A stretch of DNA of 64,000 nt, taken from assembly GCF_000966285.1 (NCBI RefSeq), contig NZ_KQ031391.1, positions 6,758,430 through 6,822,429 on the forward strand. Reading direction: 5' to 3'. Made by a program: the position numbers and the translations under genes. This document shows, in pieces, positions 41,445-50,374 of this stretch (position 1 is the stretch's first letter; every line of letters begins with the position of its first letter). The DNA is from Pseudofrankia sp. DC12 (GTDB lineage Bacteria > Actinomycetota > Actinomycetes > Frankiales > Frankiaceae). The notes under the pieces are model-generated. The model saw only the letters and a program-made list of their open reading frames with translations. It was not told where the DNA came from and did no database searches.

Positions 41445-43421
41445 TCAGTCGGGCTGCGCCGTCTGGACGGGCAAAGGTGGGGGGGCCACCTCGCCGGCGT
41501 GGTCACCGGTCTCGACGGGCACCGCCGTGTCCGCGACGCGAATCCGGTTGCGGCCGGCGGCCTTCGCCCGGTAGAGCGCCGCGTCGGCCGCCTCGAGCGC
41601 CTCGGCCAGGCCGGCGGAGTGCTCGCAGACCGCCGCGCCGACAGACACGGTGACGCTGACCGCGTCGCCGTCGAGCGCCGTCAGGTCCAGCGGGCAGCGG
41701 GCCGCCGCCACCTGCCGCCGAATCCGCTCGGCGATCTCCGCGGCCGTCACCAGGTCGACCTCGGCGAGCAGGACGACGAACTCCTCGCCACCGAACCGGC
41801 CGACCAAATCCCACGGCCGGGTCGCCGCCCGCAGCGCCTCGGCGACCGCGACCAGCACGGTGTCGCCGAACAGGTGGCCATGCCGGTCGTTGACCTGTTT
41901 GAAGTGGTCGATGTCGACGAGCAGCACCGAAAGCGGCCGGCCGGCGCGACGCGCGCGGATCAGCTCGGCGTCGGCGACCTGTCGCCACCAGGTGACGTTG
42001 GCGAGACCTGTCTTGGGATCCGTGCGCGCGGCGGCGAGCAGCTCGTCGGGCGGCAGGCTCCGGGCCAGCAGCAGCGCCGGCGGGGCGGCGGCCAGCATGA
42101 GCAGCGGGTTCGTCGCCCACAGCGCCGCCACCGCGACGGCGCCGCACAGCTCGGTGACGCCCAGCGCCGCACCGGCCGACGGGAGAACTCCCCCGGGCGC
42201 CGTCGTCCGCGCCCGTTCGCCACGCGGCCACCAGTGCCAGGCCGAGCCAGGCAGCAGCAGGGCGCGGGCCAGCGCGAACCCGGCCGCGGCCGCGGCGAGG
42301 CCGGCCAGCCGAGCGGGCGAGCCGGTCAGGTCGAGCGCGCTGTAGGAGCCGTGTGGCGGAACGACGTAGCCATGCAGCCAGCTGGCCGCCGCGCCGGCCG
42401 CGCCGAGGGCGAGCGCGTCCTGCACCCGACGGCGGGCCGGCAGACGCAGCGGGCCGCCCAGCCACTGGCACGGCTCCCCCGCGCCGCGGTCGGGACCGGG
42501 CGGCGCCGGGAACTGGCCCCATCGGGCCCACCAGCCCGCCCGCAGCAGGCTCAGCGGCAGGTGCACGACCAGCGGGTAGATCGGGGGCAGTAGCAAGGCG
42601 ACCGGCAGCGTCCAGACGACGACCAGGCCATGGTCGCGGGCACCGCTCCCGCCGGGCGGGCGGGCGGTCAGCAGCGCGAGCGCCGCGAAGGTGAGCAGCG
42701 TCGCGAAGGTCGCCGCGTCCGACAGGCGAAAGGTCAGCCCGGCCAGCCCGCCCGCCGCCAGCGCCAGCCACAGCGCGCCCAGGCCCGCAAGGCGCCAGCC
42801 GGGCTGGGAGGCACGCGGCGGCGGCGACCCCGGAGCCGGGCCGGGCGCTGTCGTGGTGAGGGCGATCCCGAGCTGCGCGGGCGGGCCGGGCGGCGCCGGC
42901 GCAGCTCGGGCGGGCAACCGTCGGGCCGAGGCGCCGACGATGGCGCTGGCCGGCGGACGAGCCGGGCCAGGATGCTGCCAGGCCGCCGCGGGGCGGGCGG
43001 GCTCGGGGCCGGCCGGGATCGCCGGGAGCCCGACGGCTGGCGTGTCGACGACCCACCCGCAGTCCGCCGCCAGCGGTACCACGGCCCGGCCGGCGCCGGT
43101 GGGCCGCCAGGGTAAGCCGAACCAGCGGCCCGGCCGTCCGGCCATGGCCCGGGGAGCCAGCAGACGCGGCGCGGCCGGCCGCCACCAGGCGCGCGCGGCG
43201 GCTCCCAGCGGCGCGCCGGTGGGGCAGCTGTCGCCAAGCCCGCCAGAAGGACGCAGGCCGACGGGGTCGCCGCCGCCGGCGGCTCGCGGCGCACCGCCCA
43301 CGCCGGGCCGGGCCGGGCCGGGAGCCTCACTGCCGTCGCGAGAGGACGGACCGTCGGTCGCTGTGGCCACGGGGCATCGGCCTTCCTCGTCCAGATCCAG
43401 GGCGGGATATCGCCGGTTCAT
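41445..43421 (-). CDS. Membrane-bound diguanylate cyclase (GGDEF)
   Basis: A 658-residue protein from ATG 43419-43421; a start at 43481 is possible but lacks a ribosome binding site. The first ~200 residues are Pro/Ala/Gly-rich and probably disordered. Residues ~200-480 contain about eight hydrophobic helices ('LAGLGALWLALAAGGLAGLT', 'LLLPPIYPLVVHLPLSLL' and others), a membrane sensor like MASE domains. Residues ~490-650 are GGDEF: 'DPKTGLANVTWWRQVADAEL', 'LLVDIDHFKQVNDRHGH', active site 'FGGEEFVVLL' and 'ALEAADAALYRAKAAGRNR'. GGEEF is catalytically competent, making cyclic di-GMP. No I-site RxxD was seen in the usual place. Confidence 0.88.
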   Translation of the reverse strand: MNRRYPALDLDEEGRCPVATATDGPSSRDGSEAPGPARPGVGGAPRAAGGGDPVGLRPSGGLGDSCPTGAPLGAAARAWWRPAAPRLLAPRAMAGRPGRWFGLPWRPTGAGRAVVPLAADCGWVVDTPAVGLPAIPAGPEPARPAAAWQHPGPARPPASAIVGASARRLPARAAPAPPGPPAQLGIALTTTAPGPAPGSPPPRASQPGWRLAGLGALWLALAAGGLAGLTFRLSDAATFATLLTFAALALLTARPPGGSGARDHGLVVVWTLPVALLLPPIYPLVVHLPLSLLRAGWWARWGQFPAPPGPDRGAGEPCQWLGGPLRLPARRRVQDALALGAAGAAASWLHGYVVPPHGSYSALDLTGSPARLAGLAAAAAGFALARALLLPGSAWHWWPRGERARTTAPGGVLPSAGAALGVTELCGAVAVAALWATNPLLMLAAAPPALLLARSLPPDELLAAARTDPKTGLANVTWWRQVADAELIRARRAGRPLSVLLVDIDHFKQVNDRHGHLFGDTVLVAVAEALRAATRPWDLVGRFGGEEFVVLLAEVDLVTAAEIAERIRRQVAAARCPLDLTALDGDAVSVTVSVGAAVCEHSAGLAEALEAADAALYRAKAAGRNRIRVADTAVPVETGDHAGEVAPPPLPVQTAQPD

Positions 43422-43811
43422 CGCCCCCCTGGGGGTTGTGCTACTCCCTGTGCTCTGCTGAGAACAAAGAGTACGAAGCATGGGCCGGTATCGGCAACCA
43501 CTTCACAGAAGCCGGAAATCTGTTGCCTTAGGTAGCGACCCGCTGGAGAATGTTTACGCACAGCGATCATCTGGACACCAGATACAAGCGCTGACCTGCG
43601 CGAACAAGCCACTCCCCTACCAGCCTCCAACGGCACCCATCCCCCGCCGCGGCGACCCTAGGAACACAGTGGTCTTCACCAGCAGATCACAGCCCATCCA
43701 CGGCTGTCCACCCGGCGCCCAGCCCTCCACCAAGATCACGATACGCCGCGCGGAGGCCATCAACACTGTTGACTATCTTGTTGGGTGTCGGGCCGATCCC
43801 CGACAGGTCCC
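43422..43811. other. Intergenic, 390 bp, with composite element copy B
   Basis: Between the GGDEF and bioA genes, both minus-strand. It has a less GC-rich stretch (43480-43600) likely to hold the GGDEF promoter. The palindromic composite element at 43727-43785 lies at its bioA end. No gene was recognised. Confidence 0.5.
43727..43785. promoter_or_regulatory. Composite palindromic element, copy B
   Basis: Outer arms ccaccaagatca (43727-43738) and tatcttgttggg (43774-43785); inner atcaac-n3-gttgac (43759-43773), a near-perfect palindrome. It shares gttgactatcttgt and the spacing of its parts with 39782-39840. Confidence 0.5.
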
Positions 43812-45176
43812 TCAGCGTGACGCCGTGGCGACGGCCTCGACCATCGCCGAGGTGAGCGTGGCGACGTCCGCCGTACCGGTGATGAAGGGGGGCATCGTGT
43901 AGACGAGGCGCCCGAAGGGGCGGACCCAGACGCCCAGCTCTACGAGCCGGGGCTGGATGACGGCCATGTCGACCGGTTCGCGGGTCTCGATGACGCCGAC
44001 GGCTCCCAGCGTGCGCACGTCGGCGACGCACGGCAGCGCGGCGGCGGGAGCGAGACCGGCGGCGAGCTCGGCCTCGATCCGTCGGACGGTCTCGCGCCAC
44101 GGCGAGCCGAGCAGCACCTCGAGGTTCGCGGTGGCGATCGCTGCCGCCAGCGGGTTGGCCATGAACGTCGGGCCGTGCATGAACGCCCCCGCCTCCGAGG
44201 CGCAGACCCCGTCGGCGACCTCGTCGGTGCACAGCGTCGCCGCCATGGTCAGGTAGCCGCCGGTCAGCGCCTTGCCGACGCACATGATGTCCGGGCTGAC
44301 ACCCGCGTGGTCGCAGCCGAACAGCTCGCCGGTCCGGCCGAACCCGGTGGCGATCTCGTCGGCGATCAGGAGCACGCCGTGCTCGTCGCACAGCTCACGG
44401 ACCCGGGTCAGGAAGCCCGGGTGGTAGCCCCGCATCGCGCCCGCGCCCTGCAGCACGGGCTCGAGGATGACGGCGGCCGTCTCGTCGGCGTGGGCGGCGA
44501 GCAGCGCGGCGAACGGCGCGACGTGCGCGTCGGTGCAGGGCTCGTCGAACGCGCAGGCCGGCGCCGGCGCGAACAGGTGGCGCGAGAGCAGGCCGGCGAA
44601 CAGGTGGTGCATGCCGCCGTCCGGGTCGCAGACGGCCATCGCGCCGGAGGTGTCGCCGTGGTAGCCGCGCCGCACGGTCAGCAGCCGGGTGCGCCGGGGC
44701 CGGCCCCGGCCGAGCCAGTACTGCAGCGCCATCTTGATCGCGACCTCGACGGAGACCGACCCCGAGTCACACAGGAACACCTTCGACAGCGGCGCCGGGG
44801 TGATCGCGACCAGCGTCTCGGCAAGCCGGACCGCTGGCTCGTGGGTGAGCCCGCCGAACATGACGTGCGCCATCGTGTCGAGCTGCGCGTGCGCCGCGGC
44901 GTCGAGCACCGGGTGGCGGTAGCCGTGGATCGCGGCCCACCACGACGACATCCCGTCGATCAGCTCGCGCCCGTCGGTCAGCTGGAGACGCACCCCGGAC
45001 GCCGACGCGACCGCGAACAGCGGGCCGCCCGCGGCGGCTCCGGCGGTCGCGTACGGGTGCCAGACGACCGCCCGGTCCCGCGCCACCAGCCGCGCCGCTG
45101 CACCGCCACGCGGGTCGGGGCCACCGCGATCCGGGTCACTCACCGTCGGGGTGTTCAGCAGCTCCACCTGCCCCAC
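43812..45176 (-). CDS. bioA: Adenosylmethionine-8-amino-7-oxononanoate aminotransferase BioA
   Basis: A 454-residue protein from GTG 45174-45176; GTG 45141-45143 is an alternative. Class III PLP aminotransferase: '[10 protein letters not shown]' (BioA 'WHPY'), '[18 protein letters not shown]', '[19 protein letters not shown]', '[17 protein letters not shown]', '[18 protein letters not shown]' and the PLP Lys in '[17 protein letters not shown]'. '[11 protein letters not shown]' near the end is also BioA-specific. It moves the amino group of S-adenosylmethionine to make diaminopelargonate in biotin synthesis. No other bio gene is in the window. Confidence 0.94.
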   Translation of the reverse strand: MGQVELLNTPTVSDPDRGGPDPRGGAAARLVARDRAVVWHPYATAGAAAGGPLFAVASASGVRLQLTDGRELIDGMSSWWAAIHGYRHPVLDAAAHAQLDTMAHVMFGGLTHEPAVRLAETLVAITPAPLSKVFLCDSGSVSVEVAIKMALQYWLGRGRPRRTRLLTVRRGYHGDTSGAMAVCDPDGGMHHLFAGLLSRHLFAPAPACAFDEPCTDAHVAPFAALLAAHADETAAVILEPVLQGAGAMRGYHPGFLTRVRELCDEHGVLLIADEIATGFGRTGELFGCDHAGVSPDIMCVGKALTGGYLTMAATLCTDEVADGVCASEAGAFMHGPTFMANPLAAAIATANLEVLLGSPWRETVRRIEAELAAGLAPAAALPCVADVRTLGAVGVIETREPVDMAVIQPRLVELGVWVRPFGRLVYTMPPFITGTADVATLTSAMVEAVATASR

Positions 45177-45262
45177 TCTGCCCGATCCCCGTGCATGACC
45201 TGTGGGCCAGGCCGGGCCGGCGGCCGGGGCTGGGCCGCCACCGTCGCGGGGGTGCCGGGGGC

Positions 45263-46501
45263 CTACGCGGCCTGGGTGTCGCCGCGGCGCAGCAGCGCGA
45301 GAACCATCACGACCAGGGCCGCGACGACCACGATGAACACCAGTCCGGCGGTCCGCAGCGCGGTCAGCTCGGCCAGCACACCGATGCCGACCACGGGCAC
45401 CGAGATGGCGACATAGGCCACCACGAAGAACGCCGACGACGTCTCGCCGCGCGCCGCCGGCGGCGCGGCCGTCAGCAGCGCGCCGAGCCCCGCGGCGAAG
45501 CTGAGCCCCTGGCCGGCCCCGGTCACCACCCCGCCGATGACCAGCAGCGGCAGCGAGGCGAACACCAGCGCGAGCGCGACGGCGGCGAGCCCGACGAGCA
45601 GCGTGCCGCAGCCGAGCCACAGCCCGGCCGCCGGCCCGGTCCGGCGGGCCAGCACCTGGCCGGCCGCCGACGCGGCGAACACCGCGGCCACCACCAGCCC
45701 GGTGACCAGCGGGTCATGCTGGTGGAGCACCTGCCCGAGGAACGCCGGGGACACCGCGGTGAACATGCCGAGCACCGCGAAACCGGCGAACCCCGCGAGC
45801 GCGGCCCGCACGAAGACCACCCGCGCCGCGGCCGGCACCCGCGGCCGGGAGACCAGCCGGCCGCCGCCGGCCCGGTTCGCGGCCCGGGCCGCCGGCGACA
45901 CCGTCTCCGGCAGCAGCAACACGGCCAGCGCGGCCGGCACCAGCAGCGCCAGGTCGACGACGAACGTCCACCGCAGCGGGTCCGGGCCGAACTGGGCGAC
46001 CAGGCCCGCGATCACCGGGCCGCAGCCCAGACCGCCCATGTTCGCCACCGTCGCGAGCAACGCGGCGCGCCCGGCCCGGCCCGGCCGCGCGAGGTCGACG
46101 ATCGCGGCCGTCGCGGTGCCGGTGAACATGCCGGCGGACAGGCCGGACAGCAGCCGCCCGACGAGCAGCGCCGGCAGGCCACCCGCGAGCAGGAACACCA
46201 CGGCGCTCGCCGCGGACACGGCCAGTCCCGGCAGCAGGGTGGCTCGCCGGCCGATCCGGTCCGACAGCCGGCCGAACAGCAGCAGCGCCGCGATCACCCC
46301 GACCGCGTACGTCGCGAAGATCACCGTGACCATCAGCTGGGAGAAGCCGAACTCGGCCCGGTAATGGGGGTACAGCGGCGTGGGCAGCGTCGTGCCGGCC
46401 ATGGTCACGACGAACGCGTACGCGGCCGCCGCCAGCGCGGCCCCGCCGCGCAGCACACCCCGGCCCGCGGGGGCGGGCACCCCGCCGGGTGCCGGGGTCA
46501 C
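45263..46501 (-). CDS. MFS transporter
   Basis: A 412-residue protein from GTG 46499-46501; an upstream start at 46585 would add a charged Arg/Pro leader. About 12 membrane helices. The MFS motif A is '[17 protein letters not shown]' (loop 2-3), and '[20 protein letters not shown]' is helix 4. A basic loop '[20 protein letters not shown]' separates the halves. It resembles sugar or drug exporters of the DHA1 type; substrate unknown. bioA follows downstream on the same strand after 86 bp, so the two may share a message. Confidence 0.85.
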   Translation of the reverse strand: MTPAPGGVPAPAGRGVLRGGAALAAAAYAFVVTMAGTTLPTPLYPHYRAEFGFSQLMVTVIFATYAVGVIAALLLFGRLSDRIGRRATLLPGLAVSAASAVVFLLAGGLPALLVGRLLSGLSAGMFTGTATAAIVDLARPGRAGRAALLATVANMGGLGCGPVIAGLVAQFGPDPLRWTFVVDLALLVPAALAVLLLPETVSPAARAANRAGGGRLVSRPRVPAAARVVFVRAALAGFAGFAVLGMFTAVSPAFLGQVLHQHDPLVTGLVVAAVFAASAAGQVLARRTGPAAGLWLGCGTLLVGLAAVALALVFASLPLLVIGGVVTGAGQGLSFAAGLGALLTAAPPAARGETSSAFFVVAYVAISVPVVGIGVLAELTALRTAGLVFIVVVAALVVMVLALLRRGDTQAA

Positions 46502-46698
46502 GGGTGGGCCGGCCGGCGACGGCGAGTCACAGGGCGCACGGGAGTGACAATGCCCCCGCCGGCGTCGCGGCTTCCCGCCGGGCACGTGACGGGGACCACC
46601 GTCGCGATCGGCCGGCCGATCGCCCCGGTCACCGCTCCTGTCCGCTCGCCGCCCACGTCAGCCAGGCCGGACGTCACGCTCGGCCGGCGCTCCCCCGC

Positions 46699-46746
46699 CC
46701 GGCCTGCGGCCCTCCGGCCCGCGCGGGCCGGAGGGCCGCAGGCCGG
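46699..46746. repeat. 48-bp perfect palindrome
   Basis: Two 24-bp arms (46699-46722 and 46723-46746) are exact complements with no spacer; the centre is cccgcgcggg. It lies in the 320-bp gap 46502-46821 between the divergent MFS and rhomboid genes, 75 bp before the rhomboid start. No gene was seen in this gap. Confidence 0.85.
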
Positions 46747-46821
46747 CGACCGTAGTTCCCGACGGCGGGGACCGTTGGGGCGACGGACCCGCGGGCGCCC
46801 GCGTCAGCCGGGTTCGGCAGG

Positions 46822-47682
46822 ATGGCGGGCGTGGTCATCCCCATCCACGACATCAATCCGCTGAAACGCCGGCCGGTCATGACCTGGCTGCTCATCGCGG
46901 TGAACGTCCTCGTGTTCGTGCTGTTCACCCCGGTGTCGACGGCTGTGATGGGCCTGCACCGCGGCACCAGCCCGAACGTCTGCGAACAGCGGCGCTTCTT
47001 CGAGGAATGGGGGGCCATCCCGAAGGAGCTGATGGCCGACAAGCAGCTGCCGGTCGCCGACACCGGGAGGATCGGGCTCAACCCGGACGGCACGACCGGC
47101 TGCGAGGTGAGCTCACCGCCGCCGTTCCACAAGAACCCGGTGCTGTCCGTGCTGACCTCGATGTTCCTGCACGGAAGCTGGGTGCACCTGCTTGGCAACA
47201 TGCTCTTCCTGGGCGTCTTCGGGAACAACGTCGAGGACCGGATGGGCCGGCTGCGCTTTCTGTTCTTCTACGTCGCCTGCGGGTTCGTCGCCGCCTATGG
47301 CTTCTCGTTCGCCCAGCCGGACTCGCGCAACACCCTGATCGGCGCGTCGGGCGCAATCGCCGGCGTTCTCGGCGCCTACCTGGTGGTATTCCCGCGGGCC
47401 CGGGTCATCGGCGTCGTGCCGATCCTTTTCTTCATCCCGTTCTGGCTGCCGGCCTGGCTGGTGCTGGGGTTCTGGTTCGTCCTGCAGTATCTGTACTTCG
47501 CCGGCATCGGGGTGTCCTCCGGCGGCGCGGTCGCCTACGGGGCACACGTCGTCGGGTTCGTGTTCGGCGCCCTGGTGGCGCTGCCGTTCGTCCGCAGGCT
47601 GCGCGCCGCCGGCCCGGACCCGCGCCGGCATGCGCCACGCAGCCGCTGGGTCCGCGGCACCCGTTGGGGTCCGGACCGCTAG
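46822..47682 (+). CDS. Rhomboid-family intramembrane serine protease
   Basis: A 286-residue protein from ATG 46822. Helix 1 is 'VMTWLLIAVNVLVFVLF'. A luminal loop carries three Cys residues ('PNVCEQRRFF', 'GTTGCEVSSP'). 'SMFLHGSWVHLLGNMLFLGV' is the conserved HxxxN region (His and Asn), then catalytic Ser176 in 'LIGASGAIAGVLGAYLV' and His242 in 'GAHVVGFVFGALVALP'. The Ser/His dyad is intact. It cleaves membrane-embedded substrates; none can be named. The basic tail (~265-286) is cytoplasmic. Confidence 0.9.
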   Translation: MAGVVIPIHDINPLKRRPVMTWLLIAVNVLVFVLFTPVSTAVMGLHRGTSPNVCEQRRFFEEWGAIPKELMADKQLPVADTGRIGLNPDGTTGCEVSSPPPFHKNPVLSVLTSMFLHGSWVHLLGNMLFLGVFGNNVEDRMGRLRFLFFYVACGFVAAYGFSFAQPDSRNTLIGASGAIAGVLGAYLVVFPRARVIGVVPILFFIPFWLPAWLVLGFWFVLQYLYFAGIGVSSGGAVAYGAHVVGFVFGALVALPFVRRLRAAGPDPRRHAPRSRWVRGTRWGPDR

Positions 47683-47938
47683 GATTCGGGGCCTTAAGGG
47701 CACCGAACCGTCGGGCGCTGAGCGCCCGCCCTGCGCCTGTCGGCGGTGGACGCGGAGATCGTTCGCGGTCTGGAGCAGTGGCCAGGATCTTGGCCGGGTT
47801 GGCGGCGCCGGCCGCGGGTGCGGTAGGGGCCCGGTTCCCGCCCGGATGGCGGCGCTGGCGCGGGGCGGGGTGCTGTGAGGCGGGTCGCCGGTAATCCGGT
47901 GGATCCGGGACAGCAGGTCAGGCAGGGTAAGACCGGCC

Positions 47939-49207
47939 ATGGCCTCTGTCTACCGGCGGGCGCTCACGACCCAGGGCTCCGCGCGCTTCGTCCTCGCCGC
48001 GTTCGTCGGCCGGATCCCGATCTCGATGCTCGGCATCGGAACCGTCCTCTACATCCAGGAGGCGACCGGCTCCTACGGTGTCGGCGGCACCGTCGTGACC
48101 GCGGCGACCCTCGGCGAGGCGCTCAGCGCCGCCCGGATCGGCCGGGCGCTGGACAGGTTCGGTCAGGCGAGGGTCCTCGTGCTGTGCCTGCTCGGCCATC
48201 TCGTCGGGCTGCTCGGCCTGCTGGTGACCGTCAGCGCCGGGGCGCCCCGGCCGCTCTGGTACCTCTTCGCCGTGATCATGGGAGGGGTGTTCCCGCCGAC
48301 CGGCAGCTGCTCCAGGGCCAGGTGGAGCGCCTGCCTGACGGACGGCGACCTGCTCGGCGCGGCGTTCTCGCTGGAGGCCGCCGTCGACGAGGTCATCTTC
48401 ATCACCGGCCCGGTGCTGGCGACCGTGCTCGCGACCGCGGTCGCGCCGGGGGCCGGCCTGATCGCCGCCGGTGTCCTGCTGACGGTCGGGACGCTGGCCC
48501 TGGCGGCCCAGCGCGGGACCGACCCGGGGCCGCGGCCCGACGCCGGCGCCGTCGAGCGGCCCCGGGTGTTCCGCGACCCGGCGCTGCGCGCGCTGCTGCT
48601 GGTGCTGGTGGCGGTCGGCGTGTCGTTCGGCGCGACCGACGTCACGACCGTCGCGTTCGGCCGCCAGCACGGGCTCGGCGCGTTCTCCGGCGTACTGCTC
48701 GCACTGTTCGCCCTCGGTTCGGCGACCAGCGGGCTGTTCTGGGGCGCGCGGCCCGCCGGCGACGCGTTCGCGCGCCGGTTCCTGGTCGCCTGCGGGTGTA
48801 TGGCGTTCGCGCTGTGGCTGCCGTGGGCCGCGCCGAACGTGCCGCTGCTGATCCCGCTGGTGGTGCTCACCGGGGCGACGGTCGCGCCCTCGATGGCCGG
48901 CGCGAACACGGTCATGGAGCGGCTGGTGCCCGCCGCCGCTCGCACGGAGGGCTTCGCCTGGCTGCAGGTGGCGCTCGTCGCCGGCATCTCGGCCGGGGCG
49001 CCGCTGGCCGGCGCGACGATCGACCGGTTCGGCGCCCGGTCCGGCTGGGCGGTGGCGGCCGGCGCGGGCGTCCTGGTCGGCCTGGCGGCGCTCGGCGGGC
49101 AGCGGGCCGTGCTCGGCGCCCGGGTGGGGCCGGAAGGTCCCGCCGGCCCGGCGACGCCGGGCGCGGTCGCGGTCGGCCGGTCCGAAATGTCCGGTAGGCC
49201 CGCCTAG
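47939..49207 (+). CDS. MFS transporter
   Basis: A 422-residue protein from ATG 47939. About 12 hydrophobic helices with 'ISMLGIGTVLYIQEATG' (helix 1), motif-A-like 'RIGRALDRFGQARVLVLCLL' and 'LEAAVDEVIFITGPVLATVL' (helix 5). 'DRFGARSGWAVAAGAGVLVG' is the matching site in the second half. It lies after the rhomboid gene with 256 bp between, so it is probably a separate unit. Substrate unknown; it resembles sugar/drug DHA1 exporters. Confidence 0.87.
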   Translation: MASVYRRALTTQGSARFVLAAFVGRIPISMLGIGTVLYIQEATGSYGVGGTVVTAATLGEALSAARIGRALDRFGQARVLVLCLLGHLVGLLGLLVTVSAGAPRPLWYLFAVIMGGVFPPTGSCSRARWSACLTDGDLLGAAFSLEAAVDEVIFITGPVLATVLATAVAPGAGLIAAGVLLTVGTLALAAQRGTDPGPRPDAGAVERPRVFRDPALRALLLVLVAVGVSFGATDVTTVAFGRQHGLGAFSGVLLALFALGSATSGLFWGARPAGDAFARRFLVACGCMAFALWLPWAAPNVPLLIPLVVLTGATVAPSMAGANTVMERLVPAAARTEGFAWLQVALVAGISAGAPLAGATIDRFGARSGWAVAAGAGVLVGLAALGGQRAVLGARVGPEGPAGPATPGAVAVGRSEMSGRPA

Positions 49208-49575
49208 ACGCGCCCGGACGACGTGTCCCTCAATGGGCTGCCGAGCGTCGACACAACACCATCGGGCGGACGCCAGCCCACCGGAAGAACACCGGAAAGG
49301 CGCTGACCCACGGCGCAGCGCGACAGTCGCGGTCCTGGTGCGCACAAACAGCGTCAAACTGACGCCTGATAGCCGCGCGAACAGGGCAGATGTCGCCCAG
49401 CGAGTTCATCCAATCACTCGGGACGAATTACCGTTCCTTCCGGCCCTAGCGCGCCGCAGTCGGATCGCTTTGATCATCGGACAACTCTGGGACCCGGAAC
49501 GGCCGCGTTATACTCTCGTTGCATCAGGTGACATTCGGACAGTCTTCAACGACTGCGGGTCTGGCGGGGTCAACG
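49208..49575. promoter_or_regulatory. Intergenic, 368 bp, with promoter candidate for the response regulator
   Basis: tatact at 49509-49514 is a good -10 box; no clear -35 stands 17 bp before it. Transcription from it would begin near 49521, past the upstream TTG start, which supports the GTG 49576 start. The rest holds no gene. Confidence 0.4.
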
Positions 49576-50328
49576 GTGTCAGAGGTATCAGCGGACATTC
49601 CCGCGGCGGGGAACGCCCGGACGACCGCGGGCATGTCGCCTGGTCTCGCGGCTTCGCCGTCGGTGGCGGCCGGCCAGCCCGCGCCGCCCCCCGGCCGCAC
49701 GATCCGCATTTTCCTGCTCGACGACCACGAGGTCGTTCGCCGCGGGCTGCGTGACCTCCTTTCCGAGGAGCCCGACATCGAGATCGTCGGGGAGGCCGGC
49801 CGAGCCGACGAGGCGCTTGAGCGGATCATGACGCTGCGCCCGGACGTCGCCGTGCTGGACGCCCGGCTGCAGGCCGGCAGCGGCATCGAGGTCTGCCGCC
49901 AGGTCCGCTCGAACGACTCCGGCATCGCCTGCCTGATCCTCACCTCGTTCGACGACGAGGACGCGCTGTTCACCGCGATCATGGCCGGGGCCGCCGGCTA
50001 CGTGCTCAAGCAGATCCGTGGTGCCGCCCTCGTGGACGCCGTCCGCCGGGTCGCCGCCGGCCAGTCCCTGCTCGACCCGGAGGTCACCCCGCGGGTGCTC
50101 TTCCGCTTGCGGCAGGGCCCGGCCGAGGACGAGCGGCTCGCCGGGCTCACCGACCAGGAGCGGCGCATCCTCGCGCTGATCGCCGAGGGCCTCACCAACC
50201 GGCAGATCGCGAACCGGATGTACCTGGCCGAGAAGACCGTCAAGAACTACGTCTCCAGCATGCTGTCGAAGCTGGGTCTGGAAAGCCGGACACAGGCGGC
50301 GGTCTTCGCCACGAAGCTCGGTACCTGA
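49576..50328 (+). CDS. NarL/FixJ-type response regulator (DevR-like)
   Basis: A 250-residue protein from GTG 49576; an ATG at 49633 would trim a 19-residue leader, and a TTG at 49519 is excluded by the promoter position. The receiver domain starts at 'RIFLLDDHEVVRRGLRDLLS', with phospho-acceptor Asp95 in 'VAVLDARLQAGSG', 'CLILTSFDDEDALF' and Lys in 'GYVLKQIRG'. The LuxR-type HTH is 'LTDQERRILALIAEGLTNRQ' then 'NRMYLAEKTVKNYVSSMLSK'. It is like mycobacterial DevR/DosR, including the order receiver-linker-HTH. It converges with a GAF histidine kinase, the likely partner. Confidence 0.92.
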   Translation: MSEVSADIPAAGNARTTAGMSPGLAASPSVAAGQPAPPPGRTIRIFLLDDHEVVRRGLRDLLSEEPDIEIVGEAGRADEALERIMTLRPDVAVLDARLQAGSGIEVCRQVRSNDSGIACLILTSFDDEDALFTAIMAGAAGYVLKQIRGAALVDAVRRVAAGQSLLDPEVTPRVLFRLRQGPAEDERLAGLTDQERRILALIAEGLTNRQIANRMYLAEKTVKNYVSSMLSKLGLESRTQAAVFATKLGT

Positions 50329-50344
50329 CCGGCCGGCCCTCGCT

Positions 50345-50364
50345 CGGTCAGCCGCGGCTGACCG
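50345..50364. terminator. Perfect 10-bp palindrome between convergent regulator and kinase genes
   Basis: cggtcagccg and its complement, no loop, in the 46-bp gap. Small stem without T run; a bidirectional terminator is possible. Confidence 0.4.
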
Positions 50365-50374
50365 CGGGCCCCGT

